From: Fibrobacter sp. UBA1313 | Lineage (GTDB): Bacteria; Fibrobacterota; Fibrobacteria; Fibrobacterales; Fibrobacteraceae | DNA length: 6,355 bases | Reading direction: 5' to 3' | Assembly: GCA_002307115.1 (NCBI GenBank) | Contig: DBTP01000003.1 | Coordinates: forward strand, 1-6,355 | Shown here: one piece after another, positions 1-6,099 of the stretch | How positions within the stretch are numbered: position 1 is the stretch's first letter | Layout of the letters: every line of letters begins with the position of its first letter | Notes under the pieces: model-generated | Told to the model about the DNA's origin: nothing | What the model saw: the letters and a program-made list of their open reading frames with translations, nothing else | Database searches by the model: none | Program-made: the position numbers and the translations under genes

Positions 1-252
1 ACAAATGAGGCTCCTGTGACAAAATTCTCTGTAGCGGATGCCCTTGCCGTAGCTCCCCTTTTGGTGATGCTTTTGGCGTTCGGATTGCACCCCGCTCCTA
101 TTGTGAATTCTGTGAGTATGCCTGCTGCAGAGGAAGAAGACTCTGTTAACTCCGATGGCTATGGAGACGGAAGTGTTTCGGAACCATCGGTGGATGAAAC
201 TGAAAGTCCTGCTGCCGCAAGCACGGAGGAGGGATCTGAATATGTTCGTTAG
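1..252 (+). CDS. nuoM: NADH-quinone oxidoreductase subunit M, C-terminal end (5' partial)
   Basis: The frame is open from the first base to a TAG at 250-252, giving the last 83 residues of a protein that starts outside the window. The first part has a short polar stretch (TNEAPVTKFSVADA) followed by one hydrophobic segment (LAVAPLLVMLLAFGLHPAPIV). This matches the usual end of NuoM, an antiporter-like proton-translocating subunit in the membrane arm of complex I: a D-x-L loop, then a last helix ending in G-x-x-P-x-P-I. It overlaps nuoN, the expected next gene of the nuo operon, which supports the call. Unusually, about 45 residues follow the last helix and are rich in Glu, Asp, Ser and Pro (AAEEEDSVNSDGYGDGSVSE and onward). 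Most NuoM proteins stop soon after the last helix. A GTG at 16 is not a start, because the frame continues upstream. Identity rests on the last helix and on context. Confidence 0.85.
   Translation, partial: TNEAPVTKFSVADALAVAPLLVMLLAFGLHPAPIVNSVSMPAAEEEDSVNSDGYGDGSVSEPSVDETESPAAASTEEGSEYVR
225..233 (+). promoter_or_regulatory. Strong ribosome binding site that sets the nuoN start
   Basis: GGAGGAGGG lies 8 bases before the ATG at 242, inside the end of nuoM. The frame is open further upstream to an ATG at 155, but that start has no comparable Shine-Dalgarno and would add 29 charged residues (MAMETEVFRNHRWMKLK...) in front of the first membrane helix. The site therefore favours 242 as the real start. 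Confidence 0.8.
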
Positions 253-1717
253 TTTAATGAATCTTTTACCTGTGGTTTTTGTGGCGCTTGGGGCTATGGT
301 GTCTCTTGCGATGGAGCCCTTTCTCAAAAATGAAAATAAGCACAAAGTGCTCCCTTGGGTAGCGGCGGTTTCTCTCGCTTTTGCGGCGAGTTCCTTTGCT
401 TTGGCTCAACAGGATACGTTGTACGATATTTTTGCCATGGATCCTATTCGTCGCTTACTAGGTCTTACCGTTATTTTGTGTGCGTTCTTAGGTGTGGGTG
501 GCCTTCAGACGACCCTTGCTCGTGAAAAACAGGAAGGGGGCGAGCCCTATGGCCTTTTGTTATTGGCCACAGTAGGAGCTTTACTCATGACTCAGGCCAT
601 GGATTTTGTGGCCCTTTTCATCGGCATGGAACTGGCGGCTTTCCCGGTGTACGGATTGGTAGGTCTTCGTCGCACGAATCACAATGGAAACGAAGCGGTA
701 TTTAAATACTTTATAACGAATGCCGTTTTCAGTGTCGTGTTTCTTTATGGCGTTTCTCTAATTTACGGTGCTACCGGATCTTCGCACTTTAGCGGAGCTA
801 TTCTTGAGGGTCGTACGGCAATTTATTATGCTGGATTGGTTCTTGTGCTTTTTGGTCTGCTCTTTAAGGCGGGTGCGGCTCCAGTTCATTTCTGGGTGGC
901 GGATGTCTATACGGGGGCTCCTGTGGCGGTGACTGGTTTTATGGCTGCCGTGGTGAAGGTGGGCGCTCTTGCTGCTTTGGGTTCTGTTTGGCTCGGGGCT
1001 CTCGTCACTCGCGTGGGTGGCGCTCCGGCTTGGAATCTGACGGAACCTGTCGCTGTGGGCGGTGCCCCTCTGAAACTCGGCCTTTTGGTTCTTGTGGTAT
1101 CTATGCTTTCTATTGTGATCGGTGCATTCTCCGGTCTCATGCAAAAGTCTATTCGCCGCATTCTTGCATTCTCCGCAGTGATGAACGCGGGTTTTATCGC
1201 CTTGGGTCTACTTCTCCCGGATTATGCGGGGACGGGCTCTGTGCAATTGGGCCCCATGTATTTCTACCTCATCACCTATGCGATCGCTTCTGCGGGGGCT
1301 CTTATTGGGGTGGCAGCACTTTCCGGCAAGGACGACTCTAAGGAAACGCTGGAAGGTCTTCGGGGCTCTGCACGTCGCAAGCCTTTGGAAGGTTTCGCCA
1401 TTGTCATCTGCCTCGCTTCTTTGGCGGGCCTCCCCCCTGCGGCTGGATTCCTTGCCAAATTTACGCTTTTTGCAGGTGTATTCTCTGCAGGTTGGGTCGT
1501 CGTTGGCATTTTGGGCTTTGTGCTCTCGGTCGTGGCGGCATTCTACTACATTCGGATTGCGGCTGTTTTGTTTGCACCAGCTCATTCGGAGGCGACAACT
1601 AAACCTTGCTGCTTCTCGGAATCCAATGTGTTTTTGCTTCGTTTAGGCATTGTTCTTGCCGCTTTTGCCTTGCTGATTTTGGGAATATTCCCTTCGGTAT
1701 CGTTGATTGTCGCTTAA
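242..1717 (+). CDS. nuoN: NADH-quinone oxidoreductase subunit N
   Basis: This is a 491-residue, almost wholly hydrophobic protein, close to the usual NuoN length (about 485). It is an antiporter-like subunit of the complex I membrane arm, which couples quinone reduction to proton pumping in the inner membrane. The proton-path residues of the family are visible: Glu130 in LFIGMELAAFPVYGL (helix 5), Lys209 in LLFKAGAAPVHFWVADVYTG (helix 7 and the HFW loop), Lys239 in MAAVVKVGALAAL (helix 8) and Lys406 in LPPAAGFLAKFTLF (helix 12). Lysine rather than glutamate at the last position fits NuoN. The family signature QKSIRRILAFSAVMNAGFI is at 301-319. The start at 242 is chosen for its strong ribosome binding site. 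The first 11 bases overlap nuoM, so translation is probably coupled. It is the last gene of the nuo operon here, since a clear terminator follows 25 bases after the stop. Base composition is GC-richer than the lipoprotein genes downstream. No damage is seen. Confidence 0.96.
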   Translation: MFVSLMNLLPVVFVALGAMVSLAMEPFLKNENKHKVLPWVAAVSLAFAASSFALAQQDTLYDIFAMDPIRRLLGLTVILCAFLGVGGLQTTLAREKQEGGEPYGLLLLATVGALLMTQAMDFVALFIGMELAAFPVYGLVGLRRTNHNGNEAVFKYFITNAVFSVVFLYGVSLIYGATGSSHFSGAILEGRTAIYYAGLVLVLFGLLFKAGAAPVHFWVADVYTGAPVAVTGFMAAVVKVGALAALGSVWLGALVTRVGGAPAWNLTEPVAVGGAPLKLGLLVLVVSMLSIVIGAFSGLMQKSIRRILAFSAVMNAGFIALGLLLPDYAGTGSVQLGPMYFYLITYAIASAGALIGVAALSGKDDSKETLEGLRGSARRKPLEGFAIVICLASLAGLPPAAGFLAKFTLFAGVFSAGWVVVGILGFVLSVVAAFYYIRIAAVLFAPAHSEATTKPCCFSESNVFLLRLGIVLAAFALLILGIFPSVSLIVA

Positions 1718-1742
1718 GTGCTTTTGAAACGTTGATTTTTTG

Positions 1743-1779
1743 ATTGACAGTTACCGCCCGTAGCTGTCAATTTTTTTTT
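1743..1779 (+). terminator. Rho-independent terminator of the nuo operon
   Basis: ATTGACAGTTAC at 1743-1754 pairs with GTAGCTGTCAAT at 1760-1771. This gives a 12-pair stem with one G-U wobble and a 5-base loop (CGCCC). The stem leads straight into nine T residues at 1771-1779. It lies 25 bases after the nuoN stop and separates the nuo operon from the lipoprotein genes. Confidence 0.92.
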
Positions 1780-1907
1780 GATCAGACTATTAGAGCAGAT
1801 TCGCGTGATGGGTCTTATCAGAAAATGGAACGCAACAAATCGTGATTGCCTAATTCCCCCTGTAGAGATACCTTTAAGTTATGATCACCATTATCAAAGG
1901 GTTTGGT

Positions 1908-2567
1908 ATGTTACACATGAAGTCTCTCTCTGTCATTGGGTTTGTAGGGATATCCTTTTTGCTAATGGGTTGTGATGTGACTGATTCCGGATCGTCATCT
2001 GCATCGTCTTCATCTGAATTATTATCATCAGCCCAAGGTTCTTCTTCATCGTCTGTACAAAGTTCGTCTTCATCATCAGTAGCTGTGGCAAGTTCCTGTC
2101 CCGCAAAAATGGACTCTACCACGACAGATATTTTAGCGGCTTGGAATAGCTGTGATTCGCTTTTTCAGACAAAAAAGAAAAATCTGGGTCAAGTAGACGT
2201 TTTGAAATCAGGCTTTTATAACGCAGGGAATCGGTATTGGATGACGGCAGGGATTGTGGATTCGTCCGCACAAATAAATGACCCTCTTAACTATGTGCTA
2301 TTTACAACGAATGTCTCCTTGGACGTAGATACTTCGAGCCAAGAGAATCCGATTGATGAAATCTATCAAATGAAAAAGTCCTTTTGCAAAGCAGTATTAG
2401 ATACCTCCATTTGTATTCAGGTGACTTCTGCTGAATTTGATACAACAACAGGGCTCCCGATCACCGTACGTGTAGAGTATAACTCTGCGTTGATGGTTGA
2501 TGTCGATGGAATTAATTTGTGGAAAGTGGATGGCGCTACATTCAGTTATGAACCCGGTATTATTTAA
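1908..2567 (+). CDS. Serine-rich lipoprotein, paralogue of the 2899-3579 gene (function unknown)
   Basis: The predicted protein has 219 residues. A signal peptide (MLHMKSLSVIGFVGISFLLMGC) ends in the lipobox LMGC, so Cys22 should be lipidated and the protein anchored in the envelope. Residues 23-63 form a flexible linker that is more than half serine. A globular domain of about 155 residues follows, with Cys at 64, 82, 160 and 169. Residues 83-119 (DSLF...K-L-Q-DV...RYW-T-G-VDS) and 147-188 (EI-Y...S-C...DT...C...D--TG-P--V) align with the lipoprotein at 2899, so the two are paralogues. Start choice: AAAGGG at 1896-1901 lies 6 bases before ATG 1908; ATG 1881 and 1917 are in frame but badly spaced or lack a site. 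The 1908 start puts the lipid Cys at residue 22, as in the paralogue. It has probably its own promoter, since it follows a terminator, but I could not identify one. I do not recognise the family and assign no function. Confidence 0.88.
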   Translation: MLHMKSLSVIGFVGISFLLMGCDVTDSGSSSASSSSELLSSAQGSSSSSVQSSSSSSVAVASSCPAKMDSTTTDILAAWNSCDSLFQTKKKNLGQVDVLKSGFYNAGNRYWMTAGIVDSSAQINDPLNYVLFTTNVSLDVDTSSQENPIDEIYQMKKSFCKAVLDTSICIQVTSAEFDTTTGLPITVRVEYNSALMVDVDGINLWKVDGATFSYEPGII

Positions 2568-2898
2568 CGGTGGCGCTATATTTCGTTCGCCTTGCTAATT
2601 ATCTGCTAGGCATTGAATTTGATACGATAATAAGCTTTTAACAAAAAAATTATGGGTAGTGAAACGTATCCGTCCGACGATCTGCATGGTTCGGAGGGCG
2701 AAAAATTCAAATGTATTCGCCATTTGAAGGGTGGGAAGGATTGCGAAGGGGTTGATTTGGTCCTAAACAATGTTCGATCCAGAAATTCTTGCTTTGTTCA
2801 AAAAAGCTTTCTCACATCTAAATTTTTGAAATTTTATTCTGGACAGTAGTGAAATTAATTATATAAATTAGTCGCACAATGTTATCAGGAGATAGAAT
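2568..2898 (+). other. Gene-poor spacer between the two lipoprotein genes
   Basis: This 331-base stretch has no convincing gene. An open frame at 2652-2849 (65 codons, MGSETYPSDDLHGSEGEK...) has no Shine-Dalgarno, no recognisable motif and an odd composition. It could be a spurious frame or a remnant. Structure seen: an imperfect hairpin at 2589-2611 (GCCTTGC against GCTAGGC, one mismatch) without a T-tract, so a weak terminator candidate for the upstream gene; a small stem GCTTT/AAAGC at 2791-2807; and a wider inverted repeat TCCAGAA (2778-2784) / TTCTGGA (2837-2843) around it. An AT-rich promoter-like stretch lies at the right end. Confidence 0.5.
2860..2868 (+). promoter_or_regulatory. Possible -10 element of the 2899 lipoprotein gene
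   Basis: TATATAAAT lies about 30 bases before the start codon in an AT-rich tract. A transcript starting near 2873-2876 would leave a leader of about 25 bases containing the AGGAGA ribosome site. I see no clear -35 box at 16-18 bases upstream (the sequence there is TCTGGAC), and Fibrobacter promoter consensus is not something I can apply reliably, so this is tentative. Confidence 0.3.
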
Positions 2899-3579
2899 AT
2901 GCTAGCAATTAAGAATTTTTTATGCTGTGGGTTGATGGGATGTTTTTTATTTTTCTCTGCTTGTGATGATTCAAGTTCAACTACGATTATTGCTTTTGGA
3001 GAATCCTCTTCATCAGAGACTATTCTTTCTTCTTCTATCGAGTCTTCGTCTTCGTTGATTACATCCTCTTCTTCTGAGGACGGAATATCATCTTCATCTA
3101 CAACAAACTATTGCGTTGCTTCCATCGATTATTCAATGGTAGATTCTGCGGACGTAGTAGAATTAAACTCCGGAACAGAAAATTTTGCGACTCAGTGGGC
3201 TTATTTCGATTCTCTTTTTGTGGAGCATCAAAAGGAACTTCGTCAAATCGATGTAATTGCTCCCAATTTTGGAAGTTGCACAGGGACTCGCTATTGGATA
3301 ACGAATGGTGTTGTTGATTCCCTCCAAGATCTTTCTTATGGCTCTGCAACGGCAGGAACAGGTTCTCACCCTTTAATTGAAATTTTCGATCTCATTAAAG
3401 ATGAAAGCTACTGTGGTGTTGCTGGAGATACTGCAGAGTTGTGCTTTTCTATTCATGGTGTAATGGATCCGAATACAGGAATGCCTTTGCATGTATGGTT
3501 GAATAATGAAAACGTTCCCGATTATTTAGCCATTGATGGTGGATTCAATAAGTATTTTAGAAATGCAATCTGGGAATGA
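2899..3579 (+). CDS. Serine-rich lipoprotein, paralogue of the 1908-2567 gene (function unknown)
   Basis: The predicted protein has 226 residues. The signal peptide MLAIKNFLCCGLMGCFLFFSAC ends in the lipobox FSAC; Cys22 is the likely lipid anchor and is followed by Asp-Asp-Ser-Ser-Ser. Residues 25-68 are about half serine and arranged as blocks of three or four Ser (36-39, 44-46, 49-52, 56-59, 64-67), a spacer between anchor and domain. The domain at about 70-226 repeats the key positions of the upstream lipoprotein: DSLF at 104-107, QIDV at 116-119, RYW at 131-133, VDS at 139-141, paired Cys 172 and 182, and TG-P at 193-196. Over the central block (104-141) about half the residues are identical. 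AGGAGA at 2887-2892 lies 6 bases before the ATG, a good ribosome site. The gene ends 35 bases before ispF with no terminator between, so read-through into ispF is possible. The family is not recognised and no function is assigned. Confidence 0.9.
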   Translation: MLAIKNFLCCGLMGCFLFFSACDDSSSTTIIAFGESSSSETILSSSIESSSSLITSSSSEDGISSSSTTNYCVASIDYSMVDSADVVELNSGTENFATQWAYFDSLFVEHQKELRQIDVIAPNFGSCTGTRYWITNGVVDSLQDLSYGSATAGTGSHPLIEIFDLIKDESYCGVAGDTAELCFSIHGVMDPNTGMPLHVWLNNENVPDYLAIDGGFNKYFRNAIWE

Positions 3580-3614
3580 AATGTCTATAGGTGCATTTTT
3601 GTTAAATTAAACTC

Positions 3615-4118
3615 ATGATGGAAAACGTATACCGCTCAGGATTAGGTTTTGATGTTCACCGTTTAGTAGAAGGCCGCAAGTGCATTATTGGCGGTGTGGA
3701 TATTCCCCATGACAAAGGCCTCCTTGGGCACAGCGATGCGGATGTCCTCGTGCATGCGCTTTGTGATGCGCTTCTGGGCGCCGCAGGCTTGGGCGATATC
3801 GGTACGCATTTCCCGGATACGGATGCCGCTTTCAAGGGCATTGACAGCATGCTTCTTTTGAAACGAGTGCGCGAAGAAATTACGCAGCTCGGGTACCAGA
3901 TTATCAACGTGGACTGTGTCGTGATGTGCGAGCGTCCCAAAATCAATCCTCACCGTCTGGAAATGCAAAACCGCATTGCCGAAGTGCTTCAGATTGCGGT
4001 GGATCAGGTAGGCATCAAAGCGAGCACCACCGAAAAACTCGGATTCACTGGTCGTATGGAAGGCATTGCCTCGCAAGCGGTGGCGAGTCTCTATGGCCCG
4101 CTGCACCCGAAGGGGTGA
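3615..4118 (+). CDS. ispF: 2-C-methyl-D-erythritol 2,4-cyclodiphosphate synthase
   Basis: The predicted protein has 167 residues (E. coli IspF has 159). It cyclises CDP-methylerythritol 2-phosphate to methylerythritol cyclodiphosphate with loss of CMP, the fifth step of the cytoplasmic MEP isoprenoid pathway, and acts as a trimer. Visible signatures are RSGLGFDVHRL with metal ligands Asp13 and His15; GHSDADVLVHALCDALLGA with His47 as the third ligand and Asp51; GDIGTHFPDTD at 60-70; and GIKASTTEKLGFTGRMEGIA at 133-152 with the nucleotide-side residues Thr138, Thr139 and Glu140. All key residues are present. The start is either ATG 3615 or ATG 3618; neither has a recognisable Shine-Dalgarno. 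ispD, its common partner, is not adjacent. The gene is GC-richer than the lipoprotein genes on both sides, consistent with a core gene between accessory ones. Confidence 0.97.
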   Translation: MMENVYRSGLGFDVHRLVEGRKCIIGGVDIPHDKGLLGHSDADVLVHALCDALLGAAGLGDIGTHFPDTDAAFKGIDSMLLLKRVREEITQLGYQIINVDCVVMCERPKINPHRLEMQNRIAEVLQIAVDQVGIKASTTEKLGFTGRMEGIASQAVASLYGPLHPKG

Positions 4119-4200
4119 CCGGGGACGTTCAGAGGCGAGAGGAAACTTTTTGTGCCTGATAGTCTGGGGTTCTAAGGAGTGATTCTGAAATTGGGGGCCG

Positions 4201-4208
4201 TTTTTTTT
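4201..4208 (+). terminator. T-tract after ispF, doubtful terminator
   Basis: Eight T residues follow GGGGGCCG about 80 bases after the ispF stop. I could not find a good upstream arm to pair with GGGGGCC, so no proper stem precedes the tract. A separate 5-pair hairpin (CACCC/GGGTG, 4104-4117) covers the ispF stop codon but has no T-tract. The tract may mark termination but the evidence is weak. Confidence 0.25.
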
Positions 4209-4234
4209 GTTGACTGGAGTTGATGAGGTGATGA

Positions 4235-4927
4235 ATGAAAATGTTAAAACAATTATTAGCTTTTATCTCTGTTCTATTATTGCTTTATGGCTGTTCCCTT
4301 ACTGAATATGAAGTAGAAGGAGATTCTTATACTTGGAATTTTGCAAGTGTTTTAAATGACTCTGTTGCTGTTGCAGAAGTCATTCACTATGAATACGGCA
4401 CTATTCACGATGATCATTGGATGAGTTATACTGATGGAGAATCTTTTAGTAGAGAAATTTCAAGATTCTATTACCCAGTGGGTATGAAAATCAAGTGGCT
4501 TGGCAAAAAAGAAAATTCCTTGGGAGAGTTGATTTCAATAGCTGAAAAAGATTCCGTAGAACTTCCAAGATGGACAGATGGTTGTTTCGTGACGGATTCA
4601 ATCGGGGGCTTTTTCTATTGTATTAATGCCGCTAAACTGGATTCCAATATGTGTGCTATAATTCTTGTAGACTCTAAAAATACAGATGTAGACTCGCTAA
4701 AAATTGAAGATTGCTCCGCGTTGGACTGGTCTAATTCTTTTTCGTTTGTTGGTGATTTTTTGAAAATCAAAAATAGTGGCTATGGCGTTTACGATTTTAA
4801 TCTCTATAAAATCGGGAAAAATAAGTTCGAGGACAAAAATCCAACTTATAAGATTACAGAAAACGGATCTTTAACATTTGTTGATTTGCAAGGAAATACC
4901 ATTGTGTACGAGGGAGATCCAGAATGA
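4235..4927 (+). CDS. Lipoprotein of unknown family, first gene of a coupled pair with a FISUMP lipoprotein
   Basis: The predicted protein has 230 residues. The signal peptide MKMLKQLLAFISVLLLLYGC ends in the lipobox LYGC, so Cys20 is the likely lipid anchor. Unlike its neighbours it has no serine linker. The mature part (about 210 residues) is rich in aromatic, Asp and Lys residues with alternating hydrophobic patterns that suggest beta-strands. It has four further Cys (117, 129, 140, 160), enough for two disulphides. The C-terminal part (168-226) reads like successive strands and turns (GDFLKIKNSGYGVYDFNLYK, then GSLTFVDLQGNTIVYEG). GAGG at 4225-4228 lies 6 bases before the ATG at 4235, which supports this start over the in-frame ATG at 4241. 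Its stop overlaps the next start as ATGA (4924-4927), so the two proteins are probably made together. I do not recognise the family; a ligand-binding or surface role would be a guess. Confidence 0.88.
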   Translation: MKMLKQLLAFISVLLLLYGCSLTEYEVEGDSYTWNFASVLNDSVAVAEVIHYEYGTIHDDHWMSYTDGESFSREISRFYYPVGMKIKWLGKKENSLGELISIAEKDSVELPRWTDGCFVTDSIGGFFYCINAAKLDSNMCAIILVDSKNTDVDSLKIEDCSALDWSNSFSFVGDFLKIKNSGYGVYDFNLYKIGKNKFEDKNPTYKITENGSLTFVDLQGNTIVYEGDPE

Positions 4928-5709
4928 TAAAGCTTTTGTTCGCTTTGCTCGTTTTGATGTTATTTGCCTGCGAAGATGATTCTAGTTCTGCAAATGTTAG
5001 CAACAGTGCTGAAGAACAAATTTTGGATGTGTCTGATATCGTATATGATTCCCTTGAGGATTCCCGTGATGGGCAGGTTTACACAACTGTGAGAATCGGA
5101 AACCAATGGTGGATGGCAGAAAACCTGAATTACGCTGTGGATTCGAGTTTTTGCTACAATGATGAGCTTGATTCCTGCACCATTTATGGACGACTTTACC
5201 CTTGGATTGTTGCTATGAATTTGGATTCTGTTTATTCAAATGTTGGTGCATTTTACGATGGCATCGTGGATTCCGTTCACCAGGGAATATGTCCGAAAGG
5301 CTGGCATATCCCTTCGGAAGAGGAATGGAAAATCTTGATAGAATACGCTGATGCGCATAATGGAGAGGAGGGCATTGGCGCTAGCATGAGGGCTCCATAC
5401 GGCTGGGAAGAATACGTTGGAAATGAATATGTGGATGGTGAATTTAGAATGGATGTTGTTATTGAATACACAGATCGTTTTGGCTTTGCGGCGATTCCCG
5501 GAGGCGCGCGAGCGTCTACAAGTTTTTATTGTGGCAATGCATTTTATGCTTATTTTTGGAGCGCGACAGAAGTATTTTCTTATCGGAACGACATGCCAAA
5601 AGTAGTGTATTTTGCAGATAATGCCATGATGAATGCTGATGGATTTTATTCGGTAACTAAATTTACCAAGTCGTATGCGCTTTCTGTGCGGTGTTTGAAG
5701 AATGAATAG
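4924..5709 (+). CDS. FISUMP-domain lipoprotein (Fibrobacter succinogenes major paralogous domain)
   Basis: The predicted protein has 261 residues. The signal peptide MIKLLFALLVLMLFAC ends in the lipobox LFAC (Cys16), followed by Glu-Asp-Asp-Ser-Ser-Ser and a short polar linker to about residue 47. The rest is a complete FISUMP domain (TIGR02145, Pfam Fib_succ_major): DGQVYTTVRIGNQWWMAENL at 49-68, the Cys-containing insert FCYND...CTIYGRLYPW at 76-94, GICPKGWHIPSEEEW at 121-135, FGFAAIPGGAR at 186-196, FWSATE at 211-216, and YALSVRC at 251-257. The domain is abundant in Fibrobacter and found in Bacteroidetes. It is associated with extracellular and cell-surface proteins, but its molecular role is not established. 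Translation begins inside the stop of the upstream lipoprotein gene (ATGA). It also has its own ribosome site, AGGGAG at 4911-4916, 7 bases before the ATG. The gene looks intact. Confidence 0.93.
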   Translation: MIKLLFALLVLMLFACEDDSSSANVSNSAEEQILDVSDIVYDSLEDSRDGQVYTTVRIGNQWWMAENLNYAVDSSFCYNDELDSCTIYGRLYPWIVAMNLDSVYSNVGAFYDGIVDSVHQGICPKGWHIPSEEEWKILIEYADAHNGEEGIGASMRAPYGWEEYVGNEYVDGEFRMDVVIEYTDRFGFAAIPGGARASTSFYCGNAFYAYFWSATEVFSYRNDMPKVVYFADNAMMNADGFYSVTKFTKSYALSVRCLKNE

Positions 5710-5723
5710 TCATTTGTCTATTC
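5704..5723 (+). terminator. Weak terminator-like hairpin at the end of the FISUMP gene
   Basis: GAATAG (5704-5709, including the stop codon) pairs with CTATTC (5718-5723) around an 8-base loop. A pyrimidine stretch with TTTT at 5731-5734 follows. The stem is short and AT-rich, so termination here is only a possibility. Confidence 0.3.
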
Positions 5724-5800
5724 TTCCGCCTTTTCCCGTCCGTTGTACTATTTTATGTACTCACTTGATTTGAAAAACATTATTATAGGGGTGTGAGCGA

Positions 5801-5953
5801 GTGAACATTTTTGAATTCACCAAGTTCTGGACGTTCCTCGCGGAATATCAGGAATCGCGTGAAGCTACGGATCCGTCCTTTACGCGCACGGAGTTTTGCA
5901 ATCAGCTCGGGCTGCCGTTGTCGTATCTTTTCCGTTGGGGTGGGGCGCGATAG
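5801..5953 (+). pseudogene. Truncated TIGR02147-like reading frame (N-terminal remnant)
   Basis: A GTG start at 5801, with AGGGG (5787-5791) 9 bases upstream, opens a frame of only 50 codons that ends at TAG 5951-5953. The product begins NIFEFTKFWTFLAEYQESRE, then ATDPSFTRTEFCNQLGLPLS. This resembles the N-terminus of the TIGR02147/DUF4423 family expanded in Fibrobacter, whose members start with an (I/F)-F-x-(F/Y)-x-x-(F/Y)-R-x-FL-x-x-(Y) pattern. A helix-turn-helix-like segment of the form PSF-x-R-x-x-F-x-x-x-LG-(L/F) follows. Members are usually about 270 residues, so this would be roughly the first fifth. The frame ends right after a G-rich run (TTGGGGTGGGGCGCG, 5935-5949), where a frameshift could have occurred. 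The family match is from memory of the pattern and is moderately weak; a genuine small protein is the alternative. Confidence 0.4.
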
Positions 5954-5955
5954 GG

Positions 5956-6099
5956 ATGTACTCTTTGAACTATCATGCGGAGATAATCAACGATCTGGAG
6001 GATTCTCGCTCACATGATTAGGACTATTATGATCTCAGTTCTTATTTGAGAAAGCAGGGAGATCGGTTTGCGTATAAAAGAATTCGGGATTTTCTGTAG
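5956..6099 (+). pseudogene. Second decayed reading frame with one internal stop
   Basis: From ATG 5956, in a different frame from the 5801 piece, the sequence reads MYSLNYHAEIINDLEDSRSH, then Asp, a TAG at 6019, and continues as DYYDLSSYLRKQGDRFAYKR to a TAG at 6097-6099. The composition (Tyr, Asp, Arg, alternating polar and hydrophobic residues) looks protein-like. A single base change would remove the internal stop. I do not recognise it. It could be the continuation of the 5801 frame after a frameshift, a fragment of another gene brought next to it by a deletion, or a chance open frame. Confidence 0.25.

Noticed and set aside
155..241. Upstream extension of the nuoN frame to ATG 155
   Set aside because: It would add 29 charged residues before the first helix and overlap nuoM by about 100 bases; the strong GGAGGAGGG site points to ATG 242.
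758..1585. Long antisense and alternate-frame open frames inside nuoN
   Set aside because: Shadows of a strongly coding GC-rich gene; they lack start signals and protein-like composition.
1881..1907. Earlier start (ATG 1881) for the first serine-rich lipoprotein
   Set aside because: No ribosome site before it. The 1908 start has AAAGGG at good spacing and puts the lipid Cys at residue 22, as in the paralogue.
1989..2095. Serine-codon tract as a phase-variation microsatellite
   Set aside because: The codons are mixed (TCA, TCG, TCT, AGT) and the repeat unit is a multiple of three, so slippage would change linker length, not the reading frame.
2652..2849. 65-codon open frame in the spacer between the lipoproteins
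   Set aside because: No Shine-Dalgarno, no recognisable motif or membrane segment, unusual composition; kept only as part of the spacer description.
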